A stretch of DNA of 64,000 nt from Xanthobacter sp. YC-JY1 (GTDB lineage: Bacteria; Pseudomonadota; Alphaproteobacteria; Rhizobiales; Xanthobacteraceae): the NCBI RefSeq assembly GCF_021730305.1, contig NZ_CP032674.1:4263001-4327000 (forward strand), given 5' to 3'. The number at the start of each line of letters is the position of its first letter. The stretch's first letter is position 1. Below the pieces are notes generated by a model. That model did not search any database and was not told the origin of the DNA. It saw nothing but the letters and a program-made list of their open reading frames with translations. Made by a program: the position numbers and the translations under genes. This document shows positions 36,972-45,261 of the stretch, piece after piece.

Positions 36972-38425
36972 ACGCCGTGCTGCCGTCCCTCCACCGCGAG
37001 CCCTTCGTGGGCGGACGCTTCGTGCCCGCCATGGGCGGCGGCGTCGAGGCGCTGGTCGATCCCTGGACGGGCACGCCCCTCGCCGAGGTCGCGCTGGCGG
37101 GTCCGGTGGAGGTGGAGGCGGCGATCCGCATGGCGCGCCATGCCTTCGATGCCGGCGACTGGCCCCATCTTCCGCCCGTGGACCGCGGCGCGGTGCTCCA
37201 CCGCATCGCGGCCGGGATCACGGCACGGCAGGACAAGTTTGCGCAGATCGAGGCGGTGAACGCCGGCAAGCCCATCTCCGGCGCCCTGCGCGAGGTGGAA
37301 GGGGCGATCCGCGTCTTCACTTATTATGCCGGGGCCATGGACAAGGTGTTCGGCGACACCATCCCCCTCGGCAAGGATCTTCTGGATTTCACCCTGCGCG
37401 AGCCCCTGGGCGTGGTGGCGCAGATCGTGCCGTGGAACTTCCCGCTGCTCGGCGCCTCTTGGAAGCTCGCGCCCGCGCTTGCCGCCGGCTGCGCCGCCAT
37501 CCTGAAGCCCGCGCCTCTGACGCCGCTCACCGCCCTGCTCCTTGCCGAAGTGTGCCGCGAGGCGGGCGTGCCCGACGGCTTCCTCTCCATGCTGCCCGGC
37601 GGCGCGGACGTGGGGCGGCGGTTGGCGGAGGACCCGCGCATCGACGGCATTTCGTTCACCGGCTCCACCGCCGTGGGGTCGGAAGTGATGCGGCTGGCCT
37701 CCGCTTCCATCAAGCGCGTGGCGCTGGAACTCGGCGGCAAGAACGCCGCTTTGGTCTTCGCCGATGCCGACATGGAGAAGGCAGCAGCGAGCGCGGTGGC
37801 CTCGGGATTCGGCAATGCCGGCCAGTCCTGCTCCGCCCGCTCGCGCCTTCTGGTGGAGCGCGGCGCGCTGGAGCCCTTCGCCCGTGCCTTCACCGCTGCG
37901 GCCGCCAAGCTGAAAACCGGCAAGGCGCTGGACCCCGCGACCAATCTCGGCCCGCTCATCTCCGCCTCTCACCGCGATGCCGTGGACCGTACCGTGGCGC
38001 TGGCGCGGGAAGCCGGCGCGGACCTCGTGAGCGGCGGGGTGATGCCCGAGGGCGACGGGTTCTTCTACCCGCCCACCATCCTCTCGGGCGTGGGGCCGGA
38101 CAATCCCGCCTTCAGCCGGGAGATCTTTGGCCCGGTCTGCTCGCTCACGCCGTTCGACAGCGAGGCCGAGGCCATCGCGCTGGCCAATGACAGCGACTAT
38201 GGTCTCAATGGCTCCGTCTGGTGCCGCGACATCGGCCGGGCGCTCCGGGTGGCGCGGGCCATGCGCACCGGCATGGTGGCGGTGAACGGCCTGCCGAGCG
38301 CCTCGAAGACCAGCGTGTTCGCGCCTTTCGGCGGCTACAAGCGCTCCGGCATCGGCCGTGAGCTTGGCCTACAGGCGCTGGATTTCTACTGCGAGATCAA
38401 GAACGTGGTGGTGGACCTCACCTAG
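36968..38425 (+). CDS. NAD(P)-dependent aldehyde dehydrogenase
   Basis: A 485-residue class I-type aldehyde dehydrogenase. Cofactor-binding IVPWNFPLLGASWKLAPALA is at about 152-171, SFTGSTAVG at about 229-237, the general-base Glu in LELGGKNAALVFADAD (about 254-269), and the catalytic Cys in GNAGQSCSARSR (about 280-291). The C terminus PFGGYKRSGIGRELG is intact. It oxidises an aldehyde to the acid, with substrate unknown. The start overlaps the stop of the OMP-decarboxylase-like gene (ATGA), so the two are co-translated. Confidence 0.9.
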   Translation: MNAVLPSLHREPFVGGRFVPAMGGGVEALVDPWTGTPLAEVALAGPVEVEAAIRMARHAFDAGDWPHLPPVDRGAVLHRIAAGITARQDKFAQIEAVNAGKPISGALREVEGAIRVFTYYAGAMDKVFGDTIPLGKDLLDFTLREPLGVVAQIVPWNFPLLGASWKLAPALAAGCAAILKPAPLTPLTALLLAEVCREAGVPDGFLSMLPGGADVGRRLAEDPRIDGISFTGSTAVGSEVMRLASASIKRVALELGGKNAALVFADADMEKAAASAVASGFGNAGQSCSARSRLLVERGALEPFARAFTAAAAKLKTGKALDPATNLGPLISASHRDAVDRTVALAREAGADLVSGGVMPEGDGFFYPPTILSGVGPDNPAFSREIFGPVCSLTPFDSEAEAIALANDSDYGLNGSVWCRDIGRALRVARAMRTGMVAVNGLPSASKTSVFAPFGGYKRSGIGRELGLQALDFYCEIKNVVVDLT

Positions 38426-38544
38426 CGGAAGACAAAAGGAGCCACCGTCGGCGGGCTGGACCCATCGTTGCGTCGGCGGCTGGCTCTCAATGCCCGGCAA
38501 ATGGCGTTGCTAACTTTTTGAACAGAGCGAAAGGCAAGGCGCGT

Positions 38545-39801
38545 ATGGCCATCGCAATCGTCGGCGGAACCATGATCGACGGCACGGGGGCGGACCCGGT
38601 GCCGAATGCGGTCGTGGTGATCGAGGAAGGGCGCATCGTCGCCGCCGGCCCCGAGAGCCGGGTGAGCGTGCCAGCGGGCGCCCAGAAACTCGACGCGGCG
38701 GGGCGCACCGTGCTGCCCGGCTTCATCGACACCCATGTCCACGGCACCTACCGCGCCCGCGACATGCGCCAGCACCTCTTGAACACGCCCACCTACAACG
38801 TGCTGAAATCCATCGAGGTGTTCCGCGAGACCATCGCCTGCGGCATCACCACCGCGCGCGACATGGGCGGTGCCGATGCCGGCTTCCGGCAGGCCATCGA
38901 GGAAGGCATCATCGACGGGCCGCGCCTGTTCATCTCGCTGGGCATGGTCTCGCAGACCGGCGGCCATGGCGACTACTGGCTCCCCGCCGGCATGCGCATC
39001 CAGAAGCGCGCCTGGCTCCCCCACACGGTGGCGGACGGGGTGGAAGAGATCCGCCGCCTGGTGCGCGAGCTTCTCATGCGCGGCGCCGACTTCATCAAGA
39101 TCTGCGCCACCGGCGGCATCACCTCGGTGACCGACAGCTGGGACGAGCCGCAATTCACCATTGAGGAGATTTCCACCGCCGTCTCCGAGGCCGCCGCCAA
39201 GGGCAAGCGCGTGGCCGTACATGCCGAGGGCCTCGCCGGCATCAAGAATGCGGTGAATGCCGGCATCCACTCGCTGGAGCACGGCTGGTTCATGGACGAG
39301 GAGAGCGTGGACCGCATGATCGCGGGCGGCATCTGGTGGGTGCCGACGCTGGCCCTGGTGCCGCTCTCCATCGAACATCGCCGCAAAAACACCGCTTGGG
39401 CCAGTCACCAATTGGGCCAGGAGGACGTGAAGGACGCGCAGATCTATTCGCTGATGCAGACGCAGATCCCCCTCTGGAAGGAGGCGGTGAAGCGCGGCGT
39501 GAAGGTGGCCATGGGCACCGACCAGTCGCACCGCCTGCTGGTGGGCGAGAACATGGCCGAACTCGCCTTCATGGTGGACTGGCTCGGCATGTCGCCCATG
39601 GAGGTGATCGTCGCCTCCACCACCAAGGCGGCGGAATGCATCGAGCAGCCGAACCTCGGCGCGCTGAAGGCGGGCTGCATGGCCGACGTGCTGGTGCTGG
39701 ACGGCGATCCGCTCGCCGACATCCGCATCCTGGAGCAGCGCGACCGCCTGCATCTGGTGATGAAGGGCGGAAAGGCCTTCACGAACCGGCTCGACGGCTG
39801 A
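38545..39801 (+). CDS. Metal-dependent amidohydrolase
   Basis: A 418-residue amidohydrolase-superfamily TIM barrel. The first metal motif HVH is in GFIDTHVHGTYRA (about residues 56-68). The likely carboxylated or bridging Lys is in GADFIKICATGGITS (about 174-188). Later metal histidines are in VAVHAEGLAGI (about 219-229) and HSLEHGWFMDEES (about 239-251), and the catalytic Asp is in AMGTDQSHR (about 321-329). The subgroup includes prolidase-like and cyclic-amide hydrolases, and the substrate is unknown. ATG 38545 was chosen since IAIVGGTMIDGTG begins the usual beta domain. 119 bp separate it from the aldehyde dehydrogenase gene. Confidence 0.87.
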   Translation: MAIAIVGGTMIDGTGADPVPNAVVVIEEGRIVAAGPESRVSVPAGAQKLDAAGRTVLPGFIDTHVHGTYRARDMRQHLLNTPTYNVLKSIEVFRETIACGITTARDMGGADAGFRQAIEEGIIDGPRLFISLGMVSQTGGHGDYWLPAGMRIQKRAWLPHTVADGVEEIRRLVRELLMRGADFIKICATGGITSVTDSWDEPQFTIEEISTAVSEAAAKGKRVAVHAEGLAGIKNAVNAGIHSLEHGWFMDEESVDRMIAGGIWWVPTLALVPLSIEHRRKNTAWASHQLGQEDVKDAQIYSLMQTQIPLWKEAVKRGVKVAMGTDQSHRLLVGENMAELAFMVDWLGMSPMEVIVASTTKAAECIEQPNLGALKAGCMADVLVLDGDPLADIRILEQRDRLHLVMKGGKAFTNRLDG

Positions 39802-39805
39802 GCGC

Positions 39806-39850
39806 TGTCGATAAAATGATTTTGTCAATTGATATAGTAGAAAACAACTG
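39806..39850 (+). promoter_or_regulatory. AT-rich probable promoter before the NadC-like gene
   Basis: A 45-base strongly AT-rich island in an otherwise GC-rich run. It contains TATAGT (39833-39838) as a possible -10 and the palindrome TCAATTGA just before it. It suggests that the NadC-like gene and those after it can be transcribed separately from the upstream three genes. Confidence 0.4.
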
Positions 39851-39898
39851 CTAGGCAGCATCACAGAGCCGGGCCGGGAGCGCCCCAGGAGCCGTTTA

Positions 39899-40789
39899 AT
39901 GAAGTTGAACCGCTTTATGATCCGGCCTCTCGTCGAGCTGGGCCTTCGCGAGGAGTTAAGCTCCGGCGATACAACCGGAGGCTTTCTCGTCGGCGACGAT
40001 CCGGTTCAGACGGCCAATATCTACGCCAAGGCGAACGGGATCGTCTGCGGCATGCTGTTCGCCGACGAGACCATCCGTTCCATCGAGCCCGATGCGCGCA
40101 TCGAATGGCTGGTGGAGGACGGCGCCACGGTGGAGCCCGGCACCGTGCTGATGCGGGTGCAGGCGCGCGCCTCCACCTTCTTCGTCATCGAGCGCTCGGC
40201 CCTCGACTGGCTGCAGCAGATGAGCGGCATCGCCACCAAGACGCGCCGCTATGCCGAGCTGGTGAAGCACACCGGCGTACGCATCACCGACACCCGCAAG
40301 GGCTGGCCGGGCCTGCGCATGGTGCAGAAATATGCCGTGCGTGTGGGCGGCGCCCACAACCACATCTTCAACCTCGCCAATTGCGTGCTGGTGAAGGACA
40401 ACCACATCAAGATCGCCGGCTCCATCACCGAGGCGGTGAAGATCCTGCGGGCGAGCGCGCAGCACACCTTCAAGTTCGAGGTGGAGTGCGAGAGCCTGGA
40501 GATGGTTCAGGAGGCGCTGGATGCCGGCGTCGAGATCATCATGTTCGACAACATGGACCTCGACGAAATGCGCGAGGGCCTGAAGCTGACCAAGGGCCGC
40601 GCCATGACCGAGGCGTCCGGCGGCATCAACGAGACCACCATCGTACCCATCGCGGAGCTTGGTGTGGACGTGATCTCCATCGGCGACCTCACCCACACGG
40701 TGAAGGCCCTCGACATCAGCCTCGATGTGCGGGACATCAAGCCGAGCGCTCAGCGGACCATCGACCGCCTCAAGCAGCTCTCGAACTGA
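39899..40789 (+). CDS. NadC-like type II phosphoribosyltransferase with altered substrate pocket
   Basis: A 296-residue protein of the quinolinate phosphoribosyltransferase family, which joins quinolinate to PRPP and releases CO2. Landmarks are SSGDTT (21-26), ERSALDWLQQMSGIAT (99-113 region), RITDTRKGWPGLRMVQKYAV (128-147), GGAHNHIFNL (150-159) and LVKDNHIKIAG (164-174). True NadC reads DTRKTTPGLR and GGGxNHR. Here TT is GW, and the Arg of NHR that binds a quinolinate carboxylate is Ile. PRPP-binding residues (Arg/Lys of DTRK, Lys of KDNH) are kept. AGGAG precedes the ATG. Away from nadA/nadB, it probably uses a different heterocyclic acid. ModD is another NadC-like family to consider. Confidence 0.83.
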   Translation: MKLNRFMIRPLVELGLREELSSGDTTGGFLVGDDPVQTANIYAKANGIVCGMLFADETIRSIEPDARIEWLVEDGATVEPGTVLMRVQARASTFFVIERSALDWLQQMSGIATKTRRYAELVKHTGVRITDTRKGWPGLRMVQKYAVRVGGAHNHIFNLANCVLVKDNHIKIAGSITEAVKILRASAQHTFKFEVECESLEMVQEALDAGVEIIMFDNMDLDEMREGLKLTKGRAMTEASGGINETTIVPIAELGVDVISIGDLTHTVKALDISLDVRDIKPSAQRTIDRLKQLSN

Positions 40790-40802
40790 ACACAGGCGGG
40801 CC

Positions 40803-41570
40803 ATGCGCGGGGACATGCCCTTTCGTCTGAGGCCGGGAACGGAGACCTTCGTCTTCGACCTCGACGATACCTTGTACCCGCGCTCCGCCGGCCTGCACGG
40901 CCAGATGCTCGCCCGCGTCTGGCTGTTCATCCAGGAATTGACCGGCTGCACGCCGGAAGAGGCGGCGGCGCTGCACGCGCACTATTACGAGACCTACGGC
41001 ACCTCCCTCGTCGGGCTCCAGCGCCACCACGCGGTGAAGCCGCAGGATTTCCTCGCCTTCGTCCACGAGATCGACCTCTCCGTTCTCGCCGAAAACGCGG
41101 AGCTGCGCCTCGCGCTGGAAGCCCTGCCCGGCCGGCGCCTCGTCTTCACCAACGGCTCGCGCGCCCATGCCGAGCGGGTGCTGGAGCGCCTCGGCATATC
41201 CGACCTGTTCGAGGGCGTGTGCGACATCGCCGCCTGCGACTATATCGGCAAGCCCGAGCGCGCCGCCTACGACACGCTCGTCGGCCGGCACGGCGTCGCG
41301 CCGGACCGCGCCATCATGTTTGACGACCGCGCAGTGAACCTCGCCGTGCCCCACGCGCTGGGCATGCAGACGGTGCTGATCGGCGATCACGGCCTTCCCG
41401 AGACGCCGGACGCCGCGCACGTCCATTTCCATTCCCTCGCGCTAGCGCCCGTGCTCGCCCAGATCGAGCCGCGCACGCCCCCGATACCGACGCCAAAGGC
41501 CGCACAAAGCCTTCATAAGGGCCCGCAAAATAAGGGCTCATCAACGACCGACCTTCCTCAGGAGCCATGA
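40803..41570 (+). CDS. HAD hydrolase, pyrimidine 5'-nucleotidase-like
   Basis: A 255-residue HAD-superfamily phosphatase. Motif I is FVFDLDDTLYP (about 16-26, DxDxT), motif II is LVFTNGS (about 115-121), motif III Lys is in YIGKPERAAYD, and motif IV is IMFDDRAVNLAVPHALGM. The FDLDDTLYP and TNGS forms match the SDT1-like pyrimidine 5'-nucleotidase group, which dephosphorylates nucleoside monophosphates. The last 30 residues are low in complexity and probably unstructured. The gene starts 13 bp after the NadC-like gene, and its stop overlaps the binding-protein ATG. ATG 40815 is an alternative start. Confidence 0.85.
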   Translation: MRGDMPFRLRPGTETFVFDLDDTLYPRSAGLHGQMLARVWLFIQELTGCTPEEAAALHAHYYETYGTSLVGLQRHHAVKPQDFLAFVHEIDLSVLAENAELRLALEALPGRRLVFTNGSRAHAERVLERLGISDLFEGVCDIAACDYIGKPERAAYDTLVGRHGVAPDRAIMFDDRAVNLAVPHALGMQTVLIGDHGLPETPDAAHVHFHSLALAPVLAQIEPRTPPIPTPKAAQSLHKGPQNKGSSTTDLPQEP

Positions 41571-42700
41571 TGATGCACGCCCGTCTCACGCGCCTACTCA
41601 TCGCCGCCACTGCCGTCTCGCTCGCCGCCGCGCCCGCCTTCGCGGCCGACGTGAAGCTCGGCATCGTGCAGTCCACCTCGGGCGGCTCGGCCGCCCTCTA
41701 CGGCACCATGCAGAAGAACGGCGCGGAGCTGGCTGCCGCCGAGATCAACGCCTCCGGCAAGCTCGGCGACCTCAAGCTGGTGCCCGTCCACCAGGACGAT
41801 GCCGGCGATCGCGGCCAGACCGTCAACATCTTCCAGCGGCTCATCAACCAGGACAAGGTGACGGTCATCTTCGGGCCGACGCTGACCACCTCGGCCTTCG
41901 CCGCGGACCCCATCGCCAACGCCGCCAAGGTGCCGGTGATCGCCTCGTCCAACACCGCCCCCGGCGTGCCGGCCATCGGCGAATACATCTTCCGCACCAG
42001 CGCGCCCGAGGCGGCGGTGTTCCCCGGCGTGCTCGCCTATGCGGTGAAGCGCTACCAGCCGAAGACCGCGGCGCAGATCTACGGCATCGACGACGTGCTG
42101 ATGAAGGCCGCCTACGGCGTGCACAAGGCCGCCCTCGACAAGGCCGGCATCAAGGTGGTGGCCACCGAGACCTTCCAGAAGGGCGACGTGGACTATTCCG
42201 CCCAGCTCACCAAGATCAAGGCAGCCAACCCCGACATCATCGTCGTCGGCGGCCTCGCGGAAGAGACTGCCAACATCGTGCGGCAGGCCCGCCAGCTCGG
42301 CATTCCGCAGTCCACCGTCTTCCTCGGCGCCAACGCCGCCATCTCCACCAAGCTCAACGACCTCGCCGGTCCCGCCGCGCAGGGCTTCCTCGTGGGCTCG
42401 GGCTGGTTCATCGACTTCGACACGCCCGCCAACAAGGCGTTCGTGGAGGCCTACAAGGCCAAGTACGGCAACGCCCCGGACACCTTCGCCGCCCAGGCCC
42501 ACGCCGCCGTGACCATCTTCGCCGATGCGGTGAAGCGCGCGGGTGGCGTCTCCGATCCGGCGAAGCTGCGCGCCGCCATCGCCGACACCAAGGACCTCCA
42601 GACCGTGCTCGGCCCCTTCTCCTTCGACAAGGACCGCGAGCCGGTGCTGGTCGCCAAGGTGCTGGAGCTGAAGGACGGCAAGTTCCAGCTCGCCCAGTGA
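41567..42700 (+). CDS. Branched-chain amino acid-type ABC substrate-binding protein
   Basis: A 377-residue periplasmic binding protein of the LivJ/LivK family. The signal peptide is LLIAATAVSLAAAPAFAA (cleavage near residue 26). The mature part begins DVKLGIVQSTSGGSAALYG and contains FGPTLTTSAFAADPIANAAK and GSGWFIDFDTPANKAF. Three consecutive ATGs occur at 41567, 41570 and 41573; AGGAG spacing favours the second or third. First gene of a five-gene importer. The family binds amino acids, amides, aromatic acids and other small organics, so valine or leucine should not be assumed. Confidence 0.9.
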   Translation: MMMHARLTRLLIAATAVSLAAAPAFAADVKLGIVQSTSGGSAALYGTMQKNGAELAAAEINASGKLGDLKLVPVHQDDAGDRGQTVNIFQRLINQDKVTVIFGPTLTTSAFAADPIANAAKVPVIASSNTAPGVPAIGEYIFRTSAPEAAVFPGVLAYAVKRYQPKTAAQIYGIDDVLMKAAYGVHKAALDKAGIKVVATETFQKGDVDYSAQLTKIKAANPDIIVVGGLAEETANIVRQARQLGIPQSTVFLGANAAISTKLNDLAGPAAQGFLVGSGWFIDFDTPANKAFVEAYKAKYGNAPDTFAAQAHAAVTIFADAVKRAGGVSDPAKLRAAIADTKDLQTVLGPFSFDKDREPVLVAKVLELKDGKFQLAQ

Positions 42701-42728
42701 TCCACCGGCCCGTCCGGGGGATCAGCGC

Positions 42729-43613
42729 ATGACCACCTTCCTGCAGCAGGTCGTGAACGGGCTTTCGCTCGGCTCGATCTATGCCGTCTTCGCCATCGGC
42801 TGCACGCTGATCTTCGGCGTGCTGAACATCGTGAACCTGGCGCAGGGTGCCTTCTTCATGGTGGGCGCCTATCTGGGGCTCGAGATCGCCCTCCTCGGCC
42901 TGCCGCTGCCTCTGGCGCTCCTCGTGGCGCTGGTGGGCGGCGGCGTGCTTGGCATGGCGTCCGAGCTTCTCGTCTTCCGCGTGCTCCGGCTGCGCGGCGG
43001 GCACAAATGGATGGGCCTGGTCGCCAGCCTCGCCCTCGCCCGCCTGCTGGTGGGCGTCGCGCAGGAGGTGTTCGGCACCGCCGTCCACGGCTATCCGCCC
43101 AACCCCTTCACCGCCATCGTGTGGGAGATCGGCGGCGTGCGCGTGCAGCTGCTGCAGGTCATCGTGGTGATCACCGCGGTGATCCTCATGGGCATCCTCG
43201 GCTTCACCCTGCAGAAGACCTCGGTGGGCCGCGCCATCCGCACGGTCGCCTTCTCGGAGGACGTGGCCCGCATCGTCGGCGTGGAGGTGGGGCGCACCAT
43301 CCTCATCACCTTCTTCATCGCCGGCGCGCTGGCGGGGGCGGCCGGCGTGCTGCTGGGCCTCCTCTTCAACGTGGTCTCTCCCTTCATGGGCGAGCACATG
43401 CTGGTGAAGGGCCTCACCGTGATGATCCTCGGCGGCCTCGGCAACATCCCCGGCGCGGTGGCCGGCGGCTTCCTGCTGGGTCTCGTGGAGGTGTTCTCCG
43501 TCGCCTATGTCTCGTCGGCCTTCCGGGATGCCATCGGCTTCGGGCTCATCTTCCTGATCCTGCTGGTGAAGCCCACGGGCCTCTTCTCCGGCTTCGAGGA
43601 GCGGCGCGCATGA
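42729..43613 (+). CDS. Liv-type ABC transporter permease LivH
   Basis: A 294-residue inner-membrane permease with about eight helices. It starts FLQQVVNGLSLGSIYAVFAI and has GVLNIVNLAQGAFFMVGAYL (about 31-50), both typical of LivH. The conserved GRAIRTVAFSEDVARIVGVE is at about 170-189, and GLTVMILGGLGNIPGAVAGG is at about 222-241. It starts 28 bp after the binding-protein gene and overlaps the LivM start by 4 bases. Confidence 0.9.
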   Translation: MTTFLQQVVNGLSLGSIYAVFAIGCTLIFGVLNIVNLAQGAFFMVGAYLGLEIALLGLPLPLALLVALVGGGVLGMASELLVFRVLRLRGGHKWMGLVASLALARLLVGVAQEVFGTAVHGYPPNPFTAIVWEIGGVRVQLLQVIVVITAVILMGILGFTLQKTSVGRAIRTVAFSEDVARIVGVEVGRTILITFFIAGALAGAAGVLLGLLFNVVSPFMGEHMLVKGLTVMILGGLGNIPGAVAGGFLLGLVEVFSVAYVSSAFRDAIGFGLIFLILLVKPTGLFSGFEERRA

Positions 43614-44491
43614 TGGCCGCCCTCGACGGATTTCTCGCCAGCTACGGCAACCTCGTGAACTTGTGCCTGCTGAACACCCTGCTCGCCTACGGCGTGTGGC
43701 TGGCGCTGGCGGCCAACATGTTCACGCTGGGCACCGGCGGCTTCATGGCGGTGGGCGCCTATTGCAGCGTCTATTTCACCATGCAGCTCGGCGCGCCCTT
43801 CGCCGTGGCGGTGGTGGCGGGCGGGCTGCTGGCGGCGGCGGTCGCGCTCGTCATCGGCGCGCCGGTGCTGCGGCTGAGGGGCGATTACTTCATGCTCGCC
43901 ACCTTCGCCTTCACCGAGGTGGTGCGCGTGATCGCGCTCAACTGGGACGCCGTCACCGGCGGCGCCATCGGCATCTACGGCATCCCGCGCTACACCGAGA
44001 CATGGCAGCTGGTGCTGCTGGTTCTCATCGCGCTCTATTTCGTCTTCGCCCTGCGGCGCTCCTATTTCGGCCGGTCCATCGCGGCCATCCGGCAGGACGA
44101 CGTGATGAGCGAGGCCATGGGCGTCAACGTGTTCGGCCAGCGCCTGTCGCTGTTCGTCGCCTCCGGCTTCGTCAGCGGCGGCGTGGGGGGCCTTGCGGCG
44201 CATCTCAACTTCTTCGTCGGCCCCTCGGACTTCGGCCTGCTGCGCAGCGTGGATGCCCTCGCCTACCCCATCCTCGGCGGCGTGAACGCGCTCTTGGGGC
44301 CGATGGTGGGCGCCATCTTCACCACCCTGCTGCCGGAGCTGCTGCGCTTCTCCAGCCAGTGGCGGGAGATCCTGATGGGCCTCCTCATCCTCGCGGTGGT
44401 GCTGTTCCTGCCCGGCGGGGCGATGTCGCTCCTGCGCTGGCGGCCGCGCAAGGCGGCGGCCCGCCGGCCCTCCACCCAGGGAGCCGAATGA
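43610..44491 (+). CDS. Liv-type ABC transporter permease LivM
   Basis: A 293-residue inner-membrane permease with about eight helices. Landmarks are FTLGTGGFMAVGAYCSVYFT (about 38-57), LRLRGDYFMLATFAFTEVVR (about 86-105), RRSYFGRSIAAIRQDDVMSE (about 145-164, ATPase-contact loop) and YPILGGVNALLGPMVGAIF. Two tandem ATGs at 43610 and 43613 are possible starts. It pairs with LivH as the channel. Confidence 0.9.
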   Translation: MMAALDGFLASYGNLVNLCLLNTLLAYGVWLALAANMFTLGTGGFMAVGAYCSVYFTMQLGAPFAVAVVAGGLLAAAVALVIGAPVLRLRGDYFMLATFAFTEVVRVIALNWDAVTGGAIGIYGIPRYTETWQLVLLVLIALYFVFALRRSYFGRSIAAIRQDDVMSEAMGVNVFGQRLSLFVASGFVSGGVGGLAAHLNFFVGPSDFGLLRSVDALAYPILGGVNALLGPMVGAIFTTLLPELLRFSSQWREILMGLLILAVVLFLPGGAMSLLRWRPRKAAARRPSTQGAE

Positions 44492-45261
44492 TGGCGGCGG
44501 CGGAACTCGAACTCTGGCAAGTGGCCAAGCGCTTCCAAGGCGTGGTGGCGGTGGACAGCGTGTCGCTGACCGCCGCCGCCGGAAAGGTGACGGCCCTCAT
44601 CGGCCCGAACGGCTCCGGCAAGACCACCACCATGAACATGATCACCGGCCTCTATCCCACCGACGCCGGCCACATCCGCCTCGATGGCGTGGACATCGCC
44701 CGCCTCGCCCCGCACAAGGTGGCGGCGCTGGGCGTTGCCCGCACCTTCCAGAACATCCGCCTGCTGGCGAGCGAGACGACGCTTGACAACGTGCTCCTCG
44801 GCGCCCACCGACACCAGTCCGCCAGCCTGCTCGACGTGCTGCTCGGCCTGCCGGCGGTGAAGCGCAGCGAGACGCGGGAGAAGGCGCGCTGCGAGGCGCT
44901 GCTCGATCTCGTGGGCATCGCCGCTCTGCGCGACGTGGCCGTGGGTGGCCTCTCCTACGGCGACCGGCGCCGGGTGGAGATCGCCCGCGCCCTCGCCACC
45001 CAGCCGCGCCTGCTGCTGCTGGACGAGCCGGCGGCGGGCATGAACTTCGCCGAGAAGCGCGCGCTGGCCGACCTCGTGCTCGCCATCCGCGACATGGGGA
45101 TCACCGTGCTCCTCATCGAGCACGACATCGAGTTCGTGGCCCGGGTGAGCGACCATATCGTGGTGCTCAATTTCGGCCGCGAGATCGCCGCCGGCACACC
45201 GGAGGAGGTGCGCCGCATGCCGAGCGTGATCGAGGCCTATCTGGGGACCGAGGATGCTTGA
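44488..45261 (+). CDS. Liv-type ABC transporter ATPase LivG
   Basis: A 257-residue ATPase. Walker A is GPNGSGKTTTMNMITGLYPT, the Q-loop region is VARTFQNIRLLASETTL, the signature is LSYGDRRRVEIARAL, Walker B is LLLLDEPAAGMN, and the H-loop is LIEHDIEFV. These are the standard LivG forms. The start overlaps the LivM stop (ATGATG at 44488-44493). Works with LivF on the cytoplasmic side. Confidence 0.92.
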   Translation: MMAAAELELWQVAKRFQGVVAVDSVSLTAAAGKVTALIGPNGSGKTTTMNMITGLYPTDAGHIRLDGVDIARLAPHKVAALGVARTFQNIRLLASETTLDNVLLGAHRHQSASLLDVLLGLPAVKRSETREKARCEALLDLVGIAALRDVAVGGLSYGDRRRVEIARALATQPRLLLLDEPAAGMNFAEKRALADLVLAIRDMGITVLLIEHDIEFVARVSDHIVVLNFGREIAAGTPEEVRRMPSVIEAYLGTEDA

